64,000 bases of DNA from Adineta ricciae (GCA_905250025.1 CAJNOJ010000040.1:310001-374000); one strand, 5' to 3'; shown: positions 1-12,246, counted from the stretch's first letter. Notes: generated by a model from the letters alone, not told the origin. Numbers and translations: made by a program.

Positions 1-758
1 AAGCATAAAAGAGCCTTGTATAGATGTTTCGATAGGTTTAACATTGTTTATGTACATACACGATATGACACATGCGGGAATAGACGAGACTTTTATATAA
101 GATATTTTCTCATACACAATTATGCTTTTTATATAAAACATGTGCATGTTATCTTATCTTCCTCAAGGAAAAGAAATGAAAGCGGAAGAGAAAACGAAGA
201 AGAAGAAGAAACATAATCTCTCTTTTTCTTTTTTTTTCTCAGAAAAGTAATCACAAATATCGTTGGATTCTTCCGATGTATTGGTTGGCACGATGATTAT
301 TGAGTGGTATAGTGGGATCGCAATAATAGACTCTGACGATTCTCTTAAAGAGCTACTTGAATACAACGCCTGCACATTACATTGCACGACTAACTCAAAG
401 AAAGAAAAAAGAAAGAAAATAAGAGCATGAAACCGCTCTTCGATATTTCTTCAACGATTGCCGATCGAACTCTACAACGAGCTCTTTATTACTCCATCGC
501 ATGCCTTAACATGCGCACAGGCATCGCAAGACGTTTGGAGTAGATAAACTCTTCGACTAATTAAGTTGGTATGCTAATAAGAAATCAAGAAGTAGAAAAT
601 GAGTAGAGATCATGATACATATGTAAGCAAAAATTCTTCTTTATCCCGATTGCATGCTTGAAAAAGACCAATATTTGCTTTATGAGATTCATAGATTCAC
701 TAATCAACATGAAATAAGAAATATAACAAATGATCAAATAAAGAACAATATGGATATT
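1..758. other. Intergenic, no gene recognised
   Basis: AT-rich flank downstream of the EBAG9-like gene. It contains a short A/G-rich stretch near 195-235 and only short open frames without recognisable domains or clean splice sites. It probably holds the 3' UTR of the minus-strand gene ending at 759. Nothing else can be supported. Confidence 0.6.
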
Positions 759-1653
759 CTATGATAAACTGTCACGTTTATGTGATGAAGGTCTCGACGC
801 TTCTTTTTCAAGTTTTCTTTGTTGATGTTCACGGAGTTTCTTTTCACGTTCCAGTCGACGACTTTCTACAAGGAAATGAACTTAAACATCCGTTTCAGAT
901 AGGCAACTCGATTTTTACCACGAAGAGCCGCATCTGCATCATGTAAAACTTCACTGAAATCATCGTTTTCATTCCAGATACCCGCACTACTTGACACAGA
1001 TTGTTCACCCCCTTCTTGCCATTCATTAAGACCTGGTTGCTACATGAAAAGAAAACAGTAATGTCCACCGATATCATGAAATTCCAACTTACAAAATCAG
1101 TTAAATCATCACTGGTCATTTGTAATCGATTGGTTGATGGATTAACGAAATTGAAATGCCCATCGTTTTCATTTACACGTTTTTTCAAGATGATCTAAAT
1201 ATGGACGTCAAAAATCGTGTCGAAAGTTTTCGATTTCAATCTACTTTCGGGGTCTTTTTAACCGTTGCTGCAATATCACTGAAATAATCTATCTGATCAT
1301 CGTTATTGCCATCAGTCGGCGAATGATTTTCTAATGCTTTTTGTCGAAAAATATCTTCACTACCCCAAGAATTCCATTCTGGCTGTGGTGGTGCCTGCAA
1401 AATACAAAAAAAGAGAGTTTCGTTGAGAATTGAAGAGTTGATTTACTTTTGACAACGAAGTAGATGACTGATAAGGACGAGTGGAATCGTTCTCCATGTC
1501 ATTTATAATGCGAATATGTTCCAGTGTAACTGGTTCCGTGCGAGAAAGAGATGTATCGAGTTCTTCATGGCGTCGTCCAAAAATAGTTTGAAAAATTTTC
1601 CGAAAGAATCGACCGATTGAGCAGATAAAATGAAATAAAACCCTTTGAATCAT
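759..1653 (-). CDS. EBAG9: EBAG9/RCAS1-like Golgi membrane protein, 5 exons
   Basis: EBAG9 (RCAS1) is a small Golgi-associated protein that modulates vesicle trafficking and secretion in animals; this function is taken from the family. Seen here: an N-terminus MIQRVLFHFICSIGRFF, hydrophobic with basic residues, as in EBAG9. A second exon carries PEWNSWGSEDIF and DYFSDIAATVKKTPK, then IILKKRVNEN, matching the family's DYF...TIRKTQKIVIKKRE block. Next come an acidic/Trp stretch (LNEWQEG, GIWNENDDF) and a C-terminal basic coiled coil (SRRLEREKKLREHQQRKLEKEA). I traced four short GT...AG introns that keep the frame throughout, for example K|GTAAATC...TTTGCAG|GCACC near 1446-1395. The start is the only in-frame Met before the hydrophobic segment. 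About 190 residues, close to the family's 213. Orthology rests on motif order, not on an alignment. Confidence 0.82.
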
Positions 1654-1968
1654 GAGAGTATTTATCTAAATCAACAAAGCTAACGTCCTCTATGTTTTGC
1701 AATGTAAATATCAAATAATTCTCAATTAAAAACTTATTAGTTTCATAAAAACCTTCTTAGAATGATATATTCGTATTGTTTTTATGACAGAACAATCTCT
1801 CTTGGTGGTATAACACAGACCACTCAAAAATCCAATAAAATCATTGTCGTTAGTTGTCGAACGGAAGAGAATATTTCAAGAAAGAAATGTTATTATCACA
1901 GTTAGCTGCTGCTCACACGACTCGCTCATTTATTGAAAACGAAAATTTAAATATCTACAAAGCACTTT

Positions 1969-2937
1969 TTACTCGGCAATAGGAATAATATTTCTGCGTT
2001 GTGATACTTTGATAAGAACATCGTGATTATCTTCCACCATCCAGATGCCTGGATGGAGAGGGAGAAATAATGCAAATGCAAATATAATCAGAAGACATTC
2101 GAATACGTAGAAATAAACTTCGTGAATGGCAAGATAACCTCGAAAACCCATCGCAAATTCCACAATTCGATAAATCGAACGAACGATTAACAAAACCATA
2201 CTAAGATACAAGGCATAGAACATCTTAACCCATCGTTCTTTTCCTGTAAAGTCGGCTTTACGACGATGGATAGCCCAATGTAAATGCAATGTCACCAATG
2301 CAAAAAAACAAAAACTAACTAAATTAATGCCTAATCCACCGATTAAAACATTACTACCACGGGTGAGGTTCTCCAATTTGCCACTTGTGATCAGTCCTGC
2401 ACCAGCCGATTGTACACCGATGGAAAGTATGTCAGAAATAATGAAACCAAACTCAACAAATCGTGGATTCACTATTGAATACTGACGACCAGCTAGTCGA
2501 ATCAGACGACCAACAAGGATATAATCGGCTAAAGCTAAACCAACTGGTGCCAAAACAATACAACAGTACATGATGATATAGCTTCAAGAGAAAAACATAT
2601 CAAGTAAAATGATATTTAACAAAGAAATACATACGGTGTCCGTTGGTCGGGATTGTGGGCGAGAGTCCATCGATATGCATAACCAATTACTTCTGATACA
2701 CCAGATATTGTCATCACTAAGAAATACCATGTTCGATAATAAACCGATGATATTGTTAATAAAATAGTTACGACGCCATACACAACTGTCGACGCGATAG
2801 CTAAATTAAGATCTGGTACATAACCAAATGGATTGAAAGGATCTAAATTGGAAAACATCTGAATCGTTGATATTTGTTTTGAAAATGTATTTTATACCAA
2901 TCGAAGGATCATACGGAGTAGTATTGAAATTCATCAT
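1969..2937 (-). CDS. RTA1-like multi-pass membrane protein (fungal-type family)
   Basis: The RTA1/RTM1/RSB1/PUG1 family comprises seven-TM fungal membrane proteins linked to resistance to toxic compounds, sphingoid-base export and porphyrin handling. Three exons are visible. The short first exon (MMNFNTTPYDPSI) joins at ATTTAG|ATCC to give DPFNPFGYVPDLNLAI; a second intron near 2635-2586 joins TP to YIIMYCCIVLAPVGLALADYI. Hallmarks seen are YRTWYFLVMTISGVSEVIGYAYR, LAPVGLALADYILVGRLI, the Gln/Gly-rich TM5 (SIGVQSAGAGL) and YRIVEFAMGFRGYLAIHEV followed by a last TM. Length is about 286 residues with roughly seven hydrophobic segments, as in fungal members. The family is overwhelmingly fungal, so horizontal acquisition is likely, but that is inference. 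The specific substrate cannot be read from sequence. Confidence 0.85.
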
Positions 2938-4043
2938 TTCTTTAAATTATCAAATGAGTAGCATGCAAATTTTCGAATAAATAGAAATAGAAGTAATGTC
3001 TAACACGACAAAAAACTTAGAAAATACTCTACTTCTCTTACTAATCTCTATGAGTAATATTCAAGTTTATTCAAAGAAAAGGTTGAAAGTTCTTGTTTTT
3101 ATTTGGGACATTCTCTAAATAATGGCCTACAATAATCTAGATCTTTATCGGTACGCTCCCGTATCTTATCGCCAACAAAGCTTGCGATTACAAACCAATT
3201 TTGCCCTTGCGTGATAACAACAAACTCGTTCGGAGCTGTCGTTGTAGTACGTAATGGTACGTTAATACCAATGTTTATTCATCACAACATTTTCTCATGA
3301 ATTCTGCAAGTTATTTCGTTTAAATTGGACTCATGAAATTTTTCTAATTTAGATCATGTTCAAGTCATTCACTACTCAACGTGCAATCGATATTCTACAA
3401 TCATTACATTATGAATTCATCTAGTGATATTTTTACATCGTTTATTTTATTCGCCCGCGAGCGAATCTATTCTTTTCTAAAAATATTCTTTTCATCTGCG
3501 TAATCTATTAACTATCTATTTTCAGTTAATAGCGACATTATATCACTGATGTCATTCAATTAAGAACAAAAGGTTTCTATTTCGCTGTTGACTCCTGCAG
3601 ACGTCATTTCTTATTATATATGGCTATTTTATCGATATTTATAGACATAATTTGTCTAATAAATAACTCTTATTAACGCTAACGGTGATCGATCAATTGT
3701 TTGCGATATGTGGAGAATAAGCACGACAGAAAAACACAAAAAAGTAACTTCATTTGTTCTTATCTTTTTTTCTGTCCTTCTACAGCAACGCAATAGATCA
3801 GCTGCTGAGTGTATGGATGTTGAAGCTGTTGACCGCATGTTCTAACGAATGCACTTACTCAAGTGATTGCGAGAGATAGAAAAGTATTGACAAAGAGCAT
3901 GGAGTAAAGCAAGCGTCTCATCATCGGTAAAGCCTTGTTGTCATATCTTTTGTCTCATCTTTCTCGATCTATAAGAGTCCTAAGTGCGCAGTATTGCTCA
4001 CTGTTACAAATATCACTTTCACTAACGCGTTTCTCATTCGACA
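2938..4043. other. Intergenic with one protein-like open stretch
   Basis: Mostly AT-rich. On the minus strand, about 3279-3099 stays open for roughly 59 codons and reads protein-like (includes FVVITQGQNWFVIASFVGDK and KDLDYCRPLFRECPK before a stop), but it has no Met and no acceptor at its start. It may be a last exon or a gene remnant; I could not assign a family. The rest holds the upstream regions of the flanking genes. Confidence 0.35.
3970..3977 (+). promoter_or_regulatory. Candidate TATA box
   Basis: TATAAGAG lies 74 bp before the ATG at 4044, a plausible spacing for a TATA element with a short 5' UTR. No transcript evidence. Confidence 0.35.
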
Positions 4044-4292
4044 ATGTCAAATACAGCTCCATGTGATCATTATAGTTCGACTTCGGCAAGCCATGCTCGA
4101 AGTATCAACGTCGGCATTGATTCCGGCTTTACAAATGATCCAGTTCATCGCGGCTCATTGACACCTACAGAATTAGATGCCATTCATCAAACAGCTAGTT
4201 TCAAAAAAGCTGTGCAACTTCAAAAAGAAGATGATCATGATTTGGCTGCCAAAATGAAACAAATAAAACGAGCAAACGAATCGAACAAGTAG
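4044..4292 (+). CDS. Small hydrophilic protein, unrecognised
   Basis: Single-exon frame of 82 residues with a candidate TATA box upstream and an AATAAA about 95 nt after the stop. The N-terminal half is Ser/Thr/His-rich and probably disordered. The C-terminal half (LTPTELDAIHQTASFKKAVQLQKEDDHDLAAKMKQIKRANESNK, in parts) is strongly charged and predicts a single amphipathic helix. There is no signal peptide, TM segment or Cys pattern. I do not recognise a family. The composition is reminiscent of small hydrophilic stress-type proteins, but this is only a resemblance. Coding status rests on the ATG context, the codon pattern resembling its neighbours and the flanking signals. Confidence 0.5.
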   Translation: MSNTAPCDHYSSTSASHARSINVGIDSGFTNDPVHRGSLTPTELDAIHQTASFKKAVQLQKEDDHDLAAKMKQIKRANESNK

Positions 4293-4562
4293 TAAATTCA
4301 ATTAACTCTAAAGTACTTTATCTAATTATGTAGTTGTTTGTTTGTTTTTTTTTTCTACTAAGCTAGTTATTCTCTTCTGTATAACATGAATAAATAGATA
4401 GCGAATTATATATGAGGGAGAAAAACAAGAATAAGAACAAATCGAGTTATAACATGGTTGATAGTCTAGTGCAGAATATGATACTAGAAGAAAGGCTTTG
4501 TCTATTAGAGTAGACCTTGTTCGTTTGTCAGCAGCGAAACGAGAAAAAAAAACAATGGGACG

Positions 4563-5291
4563 ATGCTGTTAATACACATAACATGTATGCTAATATTTCC
4601 TCGTTTTATGAGTGGAATGAACAAAGAGATCATCGTGGACAGTCCATTCCATCTTCGTGCGCGCATATTCGATTCTCGTACTGCTCATGTTCAATTCGAA
4701 ATTAGTGGCAAGGATGAACAACGCAGATGTGAAAAATATCAATTTACAGTTCGTCGAAATCAAGAAACGCCATATTCCATGCCGGAACAAAATTTAACAT
4801 ACTGGAGGAATTCCTTGGAATTACAACATTTACCTGTTGGACAATATCAAGTGTGTGCAATCATTTGTTCGGAACATTCACAACATGCCAAGTACCATTA
4901 CAAATCATATATGAAAAAGAATCGAACATTACCGATTACAGCGTGCGTTAGTTTTCGCGTGTTACGTGCTCATCTTCTGATTCTAACATTATACGTCTTC
5001 GTGATTATGTTTTTGGCGATTTCTCAAATGATTTTTTCACTACGCAAACGCCAATTCCACCAACGAATCAAATTAGCCTTAACAGAAGTGGAAAATTCCC
5101 TAACAAAATGGCGTACCACTCAAGCACCACCTCCGTCGATAGATCAAACACAGTCCTACACTATCCTTCAAAGTCTCGTCACTCTACCAGCCACACCTAT
5201 AGATTACACCATACCGTATCCGCCAGTTGAAACGAATGAACCTGTTGAACGACCAATTATTTTTCATTTAGAACCACCAAATGACTCTTGA
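4563..5291 (+). CDS. Single-pass membrane protein with FnIII-like ectodomain, unrecognised
   Basis: A 242-residue frame. The first 18 residues are hydrophobic and could be a signal peptide. Residues ~20-130 form an extracellular-looking region whose end (LELQHLPVGQYQVCAIICSE) resembles the last strands of a fibronectin type III domain; it has one N-glycosylation-like NLT and paired cysteines near 98 and 102. A TM helix spans ~136-159 (LLILTLYVFVIMFLAISQMIF), followed by a basic stop-transfer RKR and a ~80-residue Pro/Thr-rich tail. An upstream exon is possible because the first Met is not strongly supported. It converges with tankyrase (150 bp between stops). No named family assigned. Confidence 0.55.
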   Translation: MLLIHITCMLIFPRFMSGMNKEIIVDSPFHLRARIFDSRTAHVQFEISGKDEQRRCEKYQFTVRRNQETPYSMPEQNLTYWRNSLELQHLPVGQYQVCAIICSEHSQHAKYHYKSYMKKNRTLPITACVSFRVLRAHLLILTLYVFVIMFLAISQMIFSLRKRQFHQRIKLALTEVENSLTKWRTTQAPPPSIDQTQSYTILQSLVTLPATPIDYTIPYPPVETNEPVERPIIFHLEPPNDS

Positions 5292-5440
5292 ATCGAACTG
5301 TCATGAGAAATGAACAACGGAAAACACTTGAGTTTATTTGAAATGAAAAGCAAATGATCTCAAGTTTCTTTTTCATGTATGCCTGTAAGTGTGCCCACGC
5401 TTGTCTTTGTACAATTTTGAAACGGAAAAGAAAAACGGGT

Positions 5441-8400
5441 TTACTCTCGATCGCTGTTCACTGGATTTAAAAGATTATATGTTATACAATATTCTGGATA
5501 CGCTTGTTCACCACGATAAATAACATATTCAGGATAAACAAGGCCGCCTTGTGAAGGTCGACCTATGACGGAATGATGGCCAGGTGGTGCGTGTGCTAGT
5601 TTCGATGCACTAAATTGTAAAAATGACCGTCCAAGGCACACACGACACAATAACATTTGTCTAAAAAAAGAAATTTTCGCTTCACGGAATAACACCAATA
5701 AGACTGTGCTCCCTTACCTTGGACATTTGTAGCATGATTTGTCTTTATGTTGAGCGCAACCATTTCCACCACCGATACCATAAACATATTGATTCGATTT
5801 GGAAGAATTCTCTGCAAAATAAATTCCGGCACCTAGAGAAAACAAGAATGTAACATTTCTTTTGGAAAATTGATGAAACTAACCGAACATCCCGGTTATA
5901 GATGCGTGTCTTTCATCAAAACCTTTGTTCATAATTGAATGTATAAACGGTGAACCGTGAAAAAGTAAACGTTCATTTTCATGACCATTATTATCATCCT
6001 GAATTTCATTCCGTCGATGACAATATCGATCCCATAAACGACGATTACGAATCTTTTCGATCTACGAAAGATTCAAGAATGTTTTTCATCACAAACACAA
6101 TTTCTACCGTACTTTTAATACAACATAGTGACTGAATATTCCACCACATCTATCTTTATGTTCACGAATGGTGCTTTGCAACTGCAAGAAATTGTAATAG
6201 AACGTTGAATTTTGTCATAATTCTATGAAATCTTACTTCATCTTCGACAAGTCGATACTCTCGATCGCTAGCATCAAGTTCAAGGAAAACTGAACCTCTC
6301 TCAGGTACATTTGACCATGGATCTTTGGCTTGCTTGTATAATCGCTCGATGCCTTTCAGTAGTTTATGTCGTTCACCGTATGCGCTGACACCGATTTCTT
6401 TCAAATCGTTATGCGTCATTTCAGCGAGAATATCAAGTGTAATGTGTTCACGTTCAAATAATTCTCGTACTTGATCTTCGTGCTGGCTTGATTGGAACTG
6501 ACATAAACTTAAGAATTCAGTCATGGTCATGTGAAGTGCTTGTTCTCGCTGTTCTTCATCTGTAATCAGACTCATACTACCGTCGGCACTTGTAATATGA
6601 CGTGGACTGACCGACTGCGGTTGACTTGTCGCAGACGATAGGCGTTGTCGAAAGCTGCTCGCATTTGTTTCGGCACCGAGAATTGATGTCGTTTCACGGG
6701 TTGAATGTGTGACAGTTGTTCGATTATGATTGTCCATCGATGGTGTGGGAGATATTGAAACTGACATGGCATCTAACAATAGAGATTTGACATCGTCGGC
6801 TGTGGTCAAATCGTATGGTGTTTGATTATCTTGATTACGAAGATGTGGATTGGCACCATGAGAAAGAAGTAGAACACATAGTTGAGTACGACCTTTGGAC
6901 GCTGCTTCATGTAAGGGTGTATAAGACCAATTGTCACGAGCATTTACATCGGAATGATGATTAATTAGAAGAGTAGCAATATCCACATGTCCGAATGATG
7001 AGGCATTATGAAGAGCTAACAAACAAAATTTTTGATCCTGTTCATATTCCGTCTTCAAACATACCGATCAAGCCGCCTTTGTCAACAGTATTTGGATCAC
7101 AACCATTTGCTAGTAGAAGCTGAGCTATTTCATAATGATTATATCCCGCTGAAAAACAAATAAAAGGTTTGCTAATCAATAAGAAGAGGCGAGATCATCC
7201 GCTTACCAGCTAAATGTAGTGGTGTACTATTTCTTCCTTGAGGATCTCGACAATTGACATTTTCTGGTGTAATCAGTTTTCTTAGTCTTTCAAGATTTCC
7301 CTTTTTAGCTAATTCTAAGATGGCACTGTCACCACGGAGTAAATCCGCGATATCACTGTCACGTTCTTTAACTAAATCGAGTGGCGTAGCACCATCACGA
7401 TTTTTCTTATTGGGATCAGCACCGTGTTTTAACAACAATTTACAGATTTCGAATTTGCCCTTTATCGCACTTTCGTGTAACGGTGTTACTTTCCAGAGAT
7501 CAGTTGTTTGTGGAGATGCCCCACTGTTAAGTAATAATGCTGTGACTTCGAAATGTCCATAACTACAACTAGAAAAGCCGTACACAGAAATGTATAGAGT
7601 TATTTGGTAATTCTCAATGAATCATACCTATTATGCAATGGAACAAGGCCACCTTTCAACGACGAACAAATAAATTTGATCAGAACGAAAGTGTCAAAAA
7701 GAAAAGAAATACCTTTATCACGTGCAGTTACATCAGCTCCCATAGATAACAGATATTCAACTACTTGTAAACGATTGTATCCAGCAGCAAAGTGTAGAGG
7801 CGTACTATTCCGACCTTGCGCATCTCGACAATTCACTAACATCGGATTCATAGTCAATATACGCTATAAAATCAGATAGCAACACCGATTTATTCTATGA
7901 ATAGAGTAATGGTTTCATATACAAACTTTGACAACATCGAGATCACCCGATTTAGATGCTTCTAATAACTGTAATTCAAGATCCAGGCTCTCCGGTATGG
8001 ATGTAACATTGTTACTATCATCTATTCAAACAAATCATGTTCTACATTCTGCAAAATATGCTTTCTATTCTACTACTCACTCATGAACAGCTGTTGAATA
8101 TTTGACGATGTAGCCATTTCTGATGCCGTGTGTCCACTCGAACATGCAATTGACGTATCAATCTTACGAGCTAAGAGCAAACGGCATGCATTCAAATGTC
8201 CATTTTTAACAGCATGATGCAATGCTGATTGACCTTGTCCATCGAGTAGATTAATCTAGAACCGTTATCCAATATAGGTAAACAGATATTCAAGAATCGA
8301 GATTGTTCGTCTTACGTCGGCATTATTTTTCAATAAAACGTCTAAGATATCACAGTAATCTGCAGCAGCACATAGATGAATCGGAGCAATTTGCCTAACG

Positions 8401-10152
8401 AATGAACGATCAACATCAGCAGTATCTATTTCGAAACAACTACTCACCGATCATTTAAAATATTGATATTGGCACCGCGTCGTATTAGGATTTCAACGAT
8501 TTGACGACGATGTTTGATGGATGATGAAGTACACGCTACATGCTAAATATTCCAAATCACTCTCACTTCATATCTATCGCTCTGCTAAAAAAAACTTACT
8601 AAACACGAATCTCCGGTTTTGAAATGTTGAAAATGAACTGTTTCATTTGTTAGGAGTTTTTTCACTCGACTTAAATCTCCATGATAAACTGCATCGAGGA
8701 ACGAATAGCCATTGTATTCATCTAAAAATAGAAGATACCATTTTTAGCACACTCTTAGTCATCTCTATTCGATCATAATTACATAGAATTCTGTCTCGTA
8801 ATTCTCGACTTGCAGCTATATCAAGTGCTGTTTTGCCATGGCAATTAGCTAGTGTTGGATCAGCTCCATGACTAAGGAGAAGGGTACAAACATCAACACG
8901 CGATTTTGAAGCAGCTTCGTGAATAGGTGTGTACTGCCATAGATCACAAGCGTTAATCTGAGCGCCATGCTAAAATATGCATGATTTTAATTGTAATTCT
9001 AGCTATGACAAAAAAGACGAAGATTTACTTCGATTAGAAGCTCCGCGACATCATAATCTAATGATTGAAGACAGTTGAATCGATAAGAATTGAAAATAAT
9101 CGAAGAATACTTACGACCATAGGAAGCAGCGTTGTGTAATGGAACCTAAATAGCATTTTAAAACTCCGACCTTTCATCTTGAGTTCTTCCAAACTTACCA
9201 ATCCACCTTTATCTTTACATAGAACATCAGCACCGTGTTCAAGTAATATTTTACAAATTGTTAATCGATTATATCCAGCTAGAAATATAAGGTCTGACTA
9301 ATTAGTTGTTGTTTCGACTATCTTACCAGCGAGATGCAATGGAGTTGACTAGCAACAATAAGATAATCAACTGAGTGAATGTATAAACAAGTTCAACTTA
9401 CTTTTCTTCCATCGCTTGCGTGACAATTGACATTGGTTGATGTTAAAATTCCGATTAGTTTTTCATCATTACCTGCTCTGGCCGCTTCTAATAACTCATC
9501 TTTACGATATTCTCCTTTTAGTAAGAAAATCAATGAATCAAAATCATTGTTGCATCTAGTTCACTTCGCATCTTACCTGTTAATACCGGTCGTGTCGATG
9601 AATCAGCAAGATCCAATGCACTTTTACCATCACTATTCTTTAGATTTGGATCAGCACCATGTTGTAAGAGAACTACGTTCATACAATTCAATAGAATCAT
9701 TGCTTTCAATGAAAACGTCAACTTACTTAAACAAACATCGACTTTGCCTTTACTTGCTGCTTCAGCTAATGGACTATAATTCCAATTATCTAATGCATTA
9801 ACATCCGAATGATGATCCAAAAGCAATTGAACAACTTCCGCATGACCGAAACTTGCAGCATTATGTAACGGAATCAATCCACCGTCATCTTTCATATGAA
9901 CATTCGCATTTTGACTAAGAAGATATTCGACGACGTCTTTACGACCAAATCCTAATCGAAACAATATTTTAAGATGAATTATCCATATAAGAAAGTCAAT
10001 CATTCAGCTTTACCCGAACTAAAATGTAAAGGTGTCGACTTTCTTCCTGAGATATCTTGTGCATTGATATTCTCTGACGTGATTAAACTTTTAACTTTGC
10101 TCAAATCACCATTCCGGCAAGCTTCAAACAGTACTTTTAATGTTTCATCCAT
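5441..10152 (-). CDS. TNKS: Tankyrase (ankyrin repeats, SAM, PARP catalytic domain)
   Basis: Tankyrases are poly(ADP-ribose) polymerases acting on axin, telomere and spindle proteins, which they recruit through ankyrin repeat clusters. The gene has roughly 15-20 short introns. The N-terminus ([20 protein letters not shown]) enters ankyrin repeats directly. Later clusters carry the tankyrase signatures [27 protein letters not shown] and [14 protein letters not shown]. The SAM domain follows ([31 protein letters not shown]). The catalytic domain contains [30 protein letters not shown], the zinc-binding [34 protein letters not shown] and [14 protein letters not shown] with the catalytic Glu. The H-Y-E triad and zinc ligands are intact. 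There is no His/Pro/Ser-rich N-terminal domain, so it resembles TNKS2 and invertebrate tankyrases. The gene appears complete and functional. Confidence 0.97.
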
Positions 10153-11532
10153 TTTGCACAACAACCATCGTTATGATCACCAATGAATAGATGTTACACG
10201 AAACGTAAGAAACAAAACAACAGATCTAAAATAACAAACAGTACTCCAGAAATCCATGGGAAAATCTATCAACATGTTTTTCTCGTGATGAAAAATATAA
10301 TCATCAGAAATCTCTTATCGACACGTTCTACTGCGATGCTCCTCTTAACTAAGTTGCTACTTGAAGATTATTCTGCTCATTCATGATGTAAATTGAAAGC
10401 GTTATGAAAGAAAATAGATTACTATTCAATAAATCGAGCAAGTATATGATGAAAAACGAAAAAAGCCGAAGTAAAGTAATTTTTAGTAATCGATCGATCA
10501 TTTTGTCGCGTAAGTGCACAAAATAATCGTACTATTGACATTGTATCGTTCTACAACAAACCATCTGACGAATAACCTAGAAAATAGATGATTTTATCAA
10601 CGCACCAATGGTTCTCATAGTCGATACAGTCAACATCAGCTGGAAACATTTACTTCTCCGAATAGAATCCTATTCTTCGGTATTATTTGGGGCGAAAATG
10701 TTACATACATAACATTGATATTCAATCAAGCAGAAATATATCTTTATAGGACGAAAAAGCATGCGAAGAAAGAAAAGCGAGCAATCTTGTGCGTGATTGC
10801 CAACAATAGAAAAATAGCATAGGATCAGATTTGAGCAGATCAATAGAGATTTGGAGAAAAACGAATAATAATTGAATAAAGCAGTAAATCATAAAATAGC
10901 AATCGAGCTATCAGTGACATGAAAGAAATGCATTGGTGAAAGGACGATCAATTTATGATCAACCAGCCAATTCCATAGCATCTATCAGTGACATCTGTGA
11001 TTCAAGTCTCGGTAGAGAGCATAACAGATTTCCTTCCTTTATGTATCAAAAGTTCAACATATCTTCCATAAACAGAGAGTAAACCTGCTATTTTCAAAAC
11101 ATTTCTTTACTTCTAACTCTCTCTCTCTCTCGTTCTGATTTCTATCGACTATTCATTTAGTAATTGGATTTTGTGTACGAAAAAAACAATTATTAGCGAT
11201 GACTCAAATCAGATAATATTGTAACATATACATAGGATTGACAGCATACACTATGATAGTAATACTCGTGCTATACATATTGTAGAGAAGTTTCCATTCT
11301 AATAGTTATCAGCTATATAAGATGACAATAAATCATGATTCAAACGCTCGGTTTTAGCGACAAATGTTTACTTCCGTAGTCCAACCAATGAAGTATTTAA
11401 AAGCGCTATTGTACTGTTTCGAAGAAAAAAAGACGTGAAAAATGAAGTATGAGTCATACATGACATGACACATAATATTTATCGCTTTATTTGATATGAC
11501 AACATATGTAACTTTCTACCAACTATAAATGA
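10153..11532. other. Intergenic; tankyrase upstream region
   Basis: AT-rich spacer between the divergent tankyrase (-) and GDSL esterase (+) genes. Only short frames without domain signatures. A short (CT)n run lies at about 11118-11133, and TATATAAG at 11314-11321 is about 210 bp before the esterase ATG. No RNA gene seen. Confidence 0.55.
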
Positions 11533-12246
11533 ATGAAGAAAACGATTACATTCTTCATTTGCTGTTCTATTGTCATTTTAATCAGTACAATTTTCTACTA
11601 CATGGCTGGAAATCAACAACAACGAACGCCAATTTCAATCCTGGCGATAGGTGACTCTTTGACTGAAGGTTACTACAAGCGTGGTCGAGCATTTCATCCA
11701 TATGCGAAACACTTAACAGAACTATTCGACCATGCTAATATTCCTGTGAATATTCAACAGAAAGGTGTTAGTGGAGAACGAGTTGTTCCAACTATGATCA
11801 ATCGATTTCATCGTCTTCTTAGTAACAGTACTTCCTACGATTGGATTATAATCTTAGGTGGTACGAATGATTTAGCAGACTCGTCAAAGACTGCGGAAAT
11901 AATCTTCCAAAAAGGTTTACAACCAATGTATGAACTGTGTCTAAATCATACCCAGAAAAAAACGAAGTTAGTAGCAATGACTGTGATTGAAAACACGTAT
12001 TACTCGCCAGAACGTGCCGAAGATGAAGATCGACAAAATTTAAACAATATGATTCGTAACTATGTGGCGAATTCGAGTGAAAAAGATCGAATCGTCCTAG
12101 TGGATTTGGACAAAGGTATTCCATATCATAGTCTAACCAGTGAGAAAGAACGCAAGGAAATATATGATGATGTCGTGCATTTAACACCTGTTGGATACGA
12201 TCGAATGGCAACATTGATATTTGACGCAATTAAAGACAAACTTTGA
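11533..12246 (+). CDS. GDSL/SGNH-family esterase with N-terminal signal anchor
   Basis: SGNH hydrolases cleave ester bonds in lipids, acylated sugars or other small esters. This 237-residue, intronless frame starts with a membrane-spanning or signal segment (residues ~5-24). Block I is AIGDSLTEGY with the nucleophile Ser42. Gly in GVSGER (79-83) is block II, GGTND with Asn112 is block III, and DDVVHLTPVGYDRM with Asp213/His216 is block V. All four catalytic blocks are intact and in order. AATAAA occurs at 12309, about 60 nt after the stop. Substrate unknown. Absence of introns, unlike its neighbours, and the compact single-domain layout suggest acquisition from a non-animal source (inference). 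The carboxylesterase gene 260 bp downstream is on the same strand. Confidence 0.9.
   Translation: MKKTITFFICCSIVILISTIFYYMAGNQQQRTPISILAIGDSLTEGYYKRGRAFHPYAKHLTELFDHANIPVNIQQKGVSGERVVPTMINRFHRLLSNSTSYDWIIILGGTNDLADSSKTAEIIFQKGLQPMYELCLNHTQKKTKLVAMTVIENTYYSPERAEDEDRQNLNNMIRNYVANSSEKDRIVLVDLDKGIPYHSLTSEKERKEIYDDVVHLTPVGYDRMATLIFDAIKDKL

Noticed and set aside
10183-10386. 67-codon plus-strand frame upstream of tankyrase
   Set aside because: AT-rich, no motif; lies in the tankyrase promoter region.
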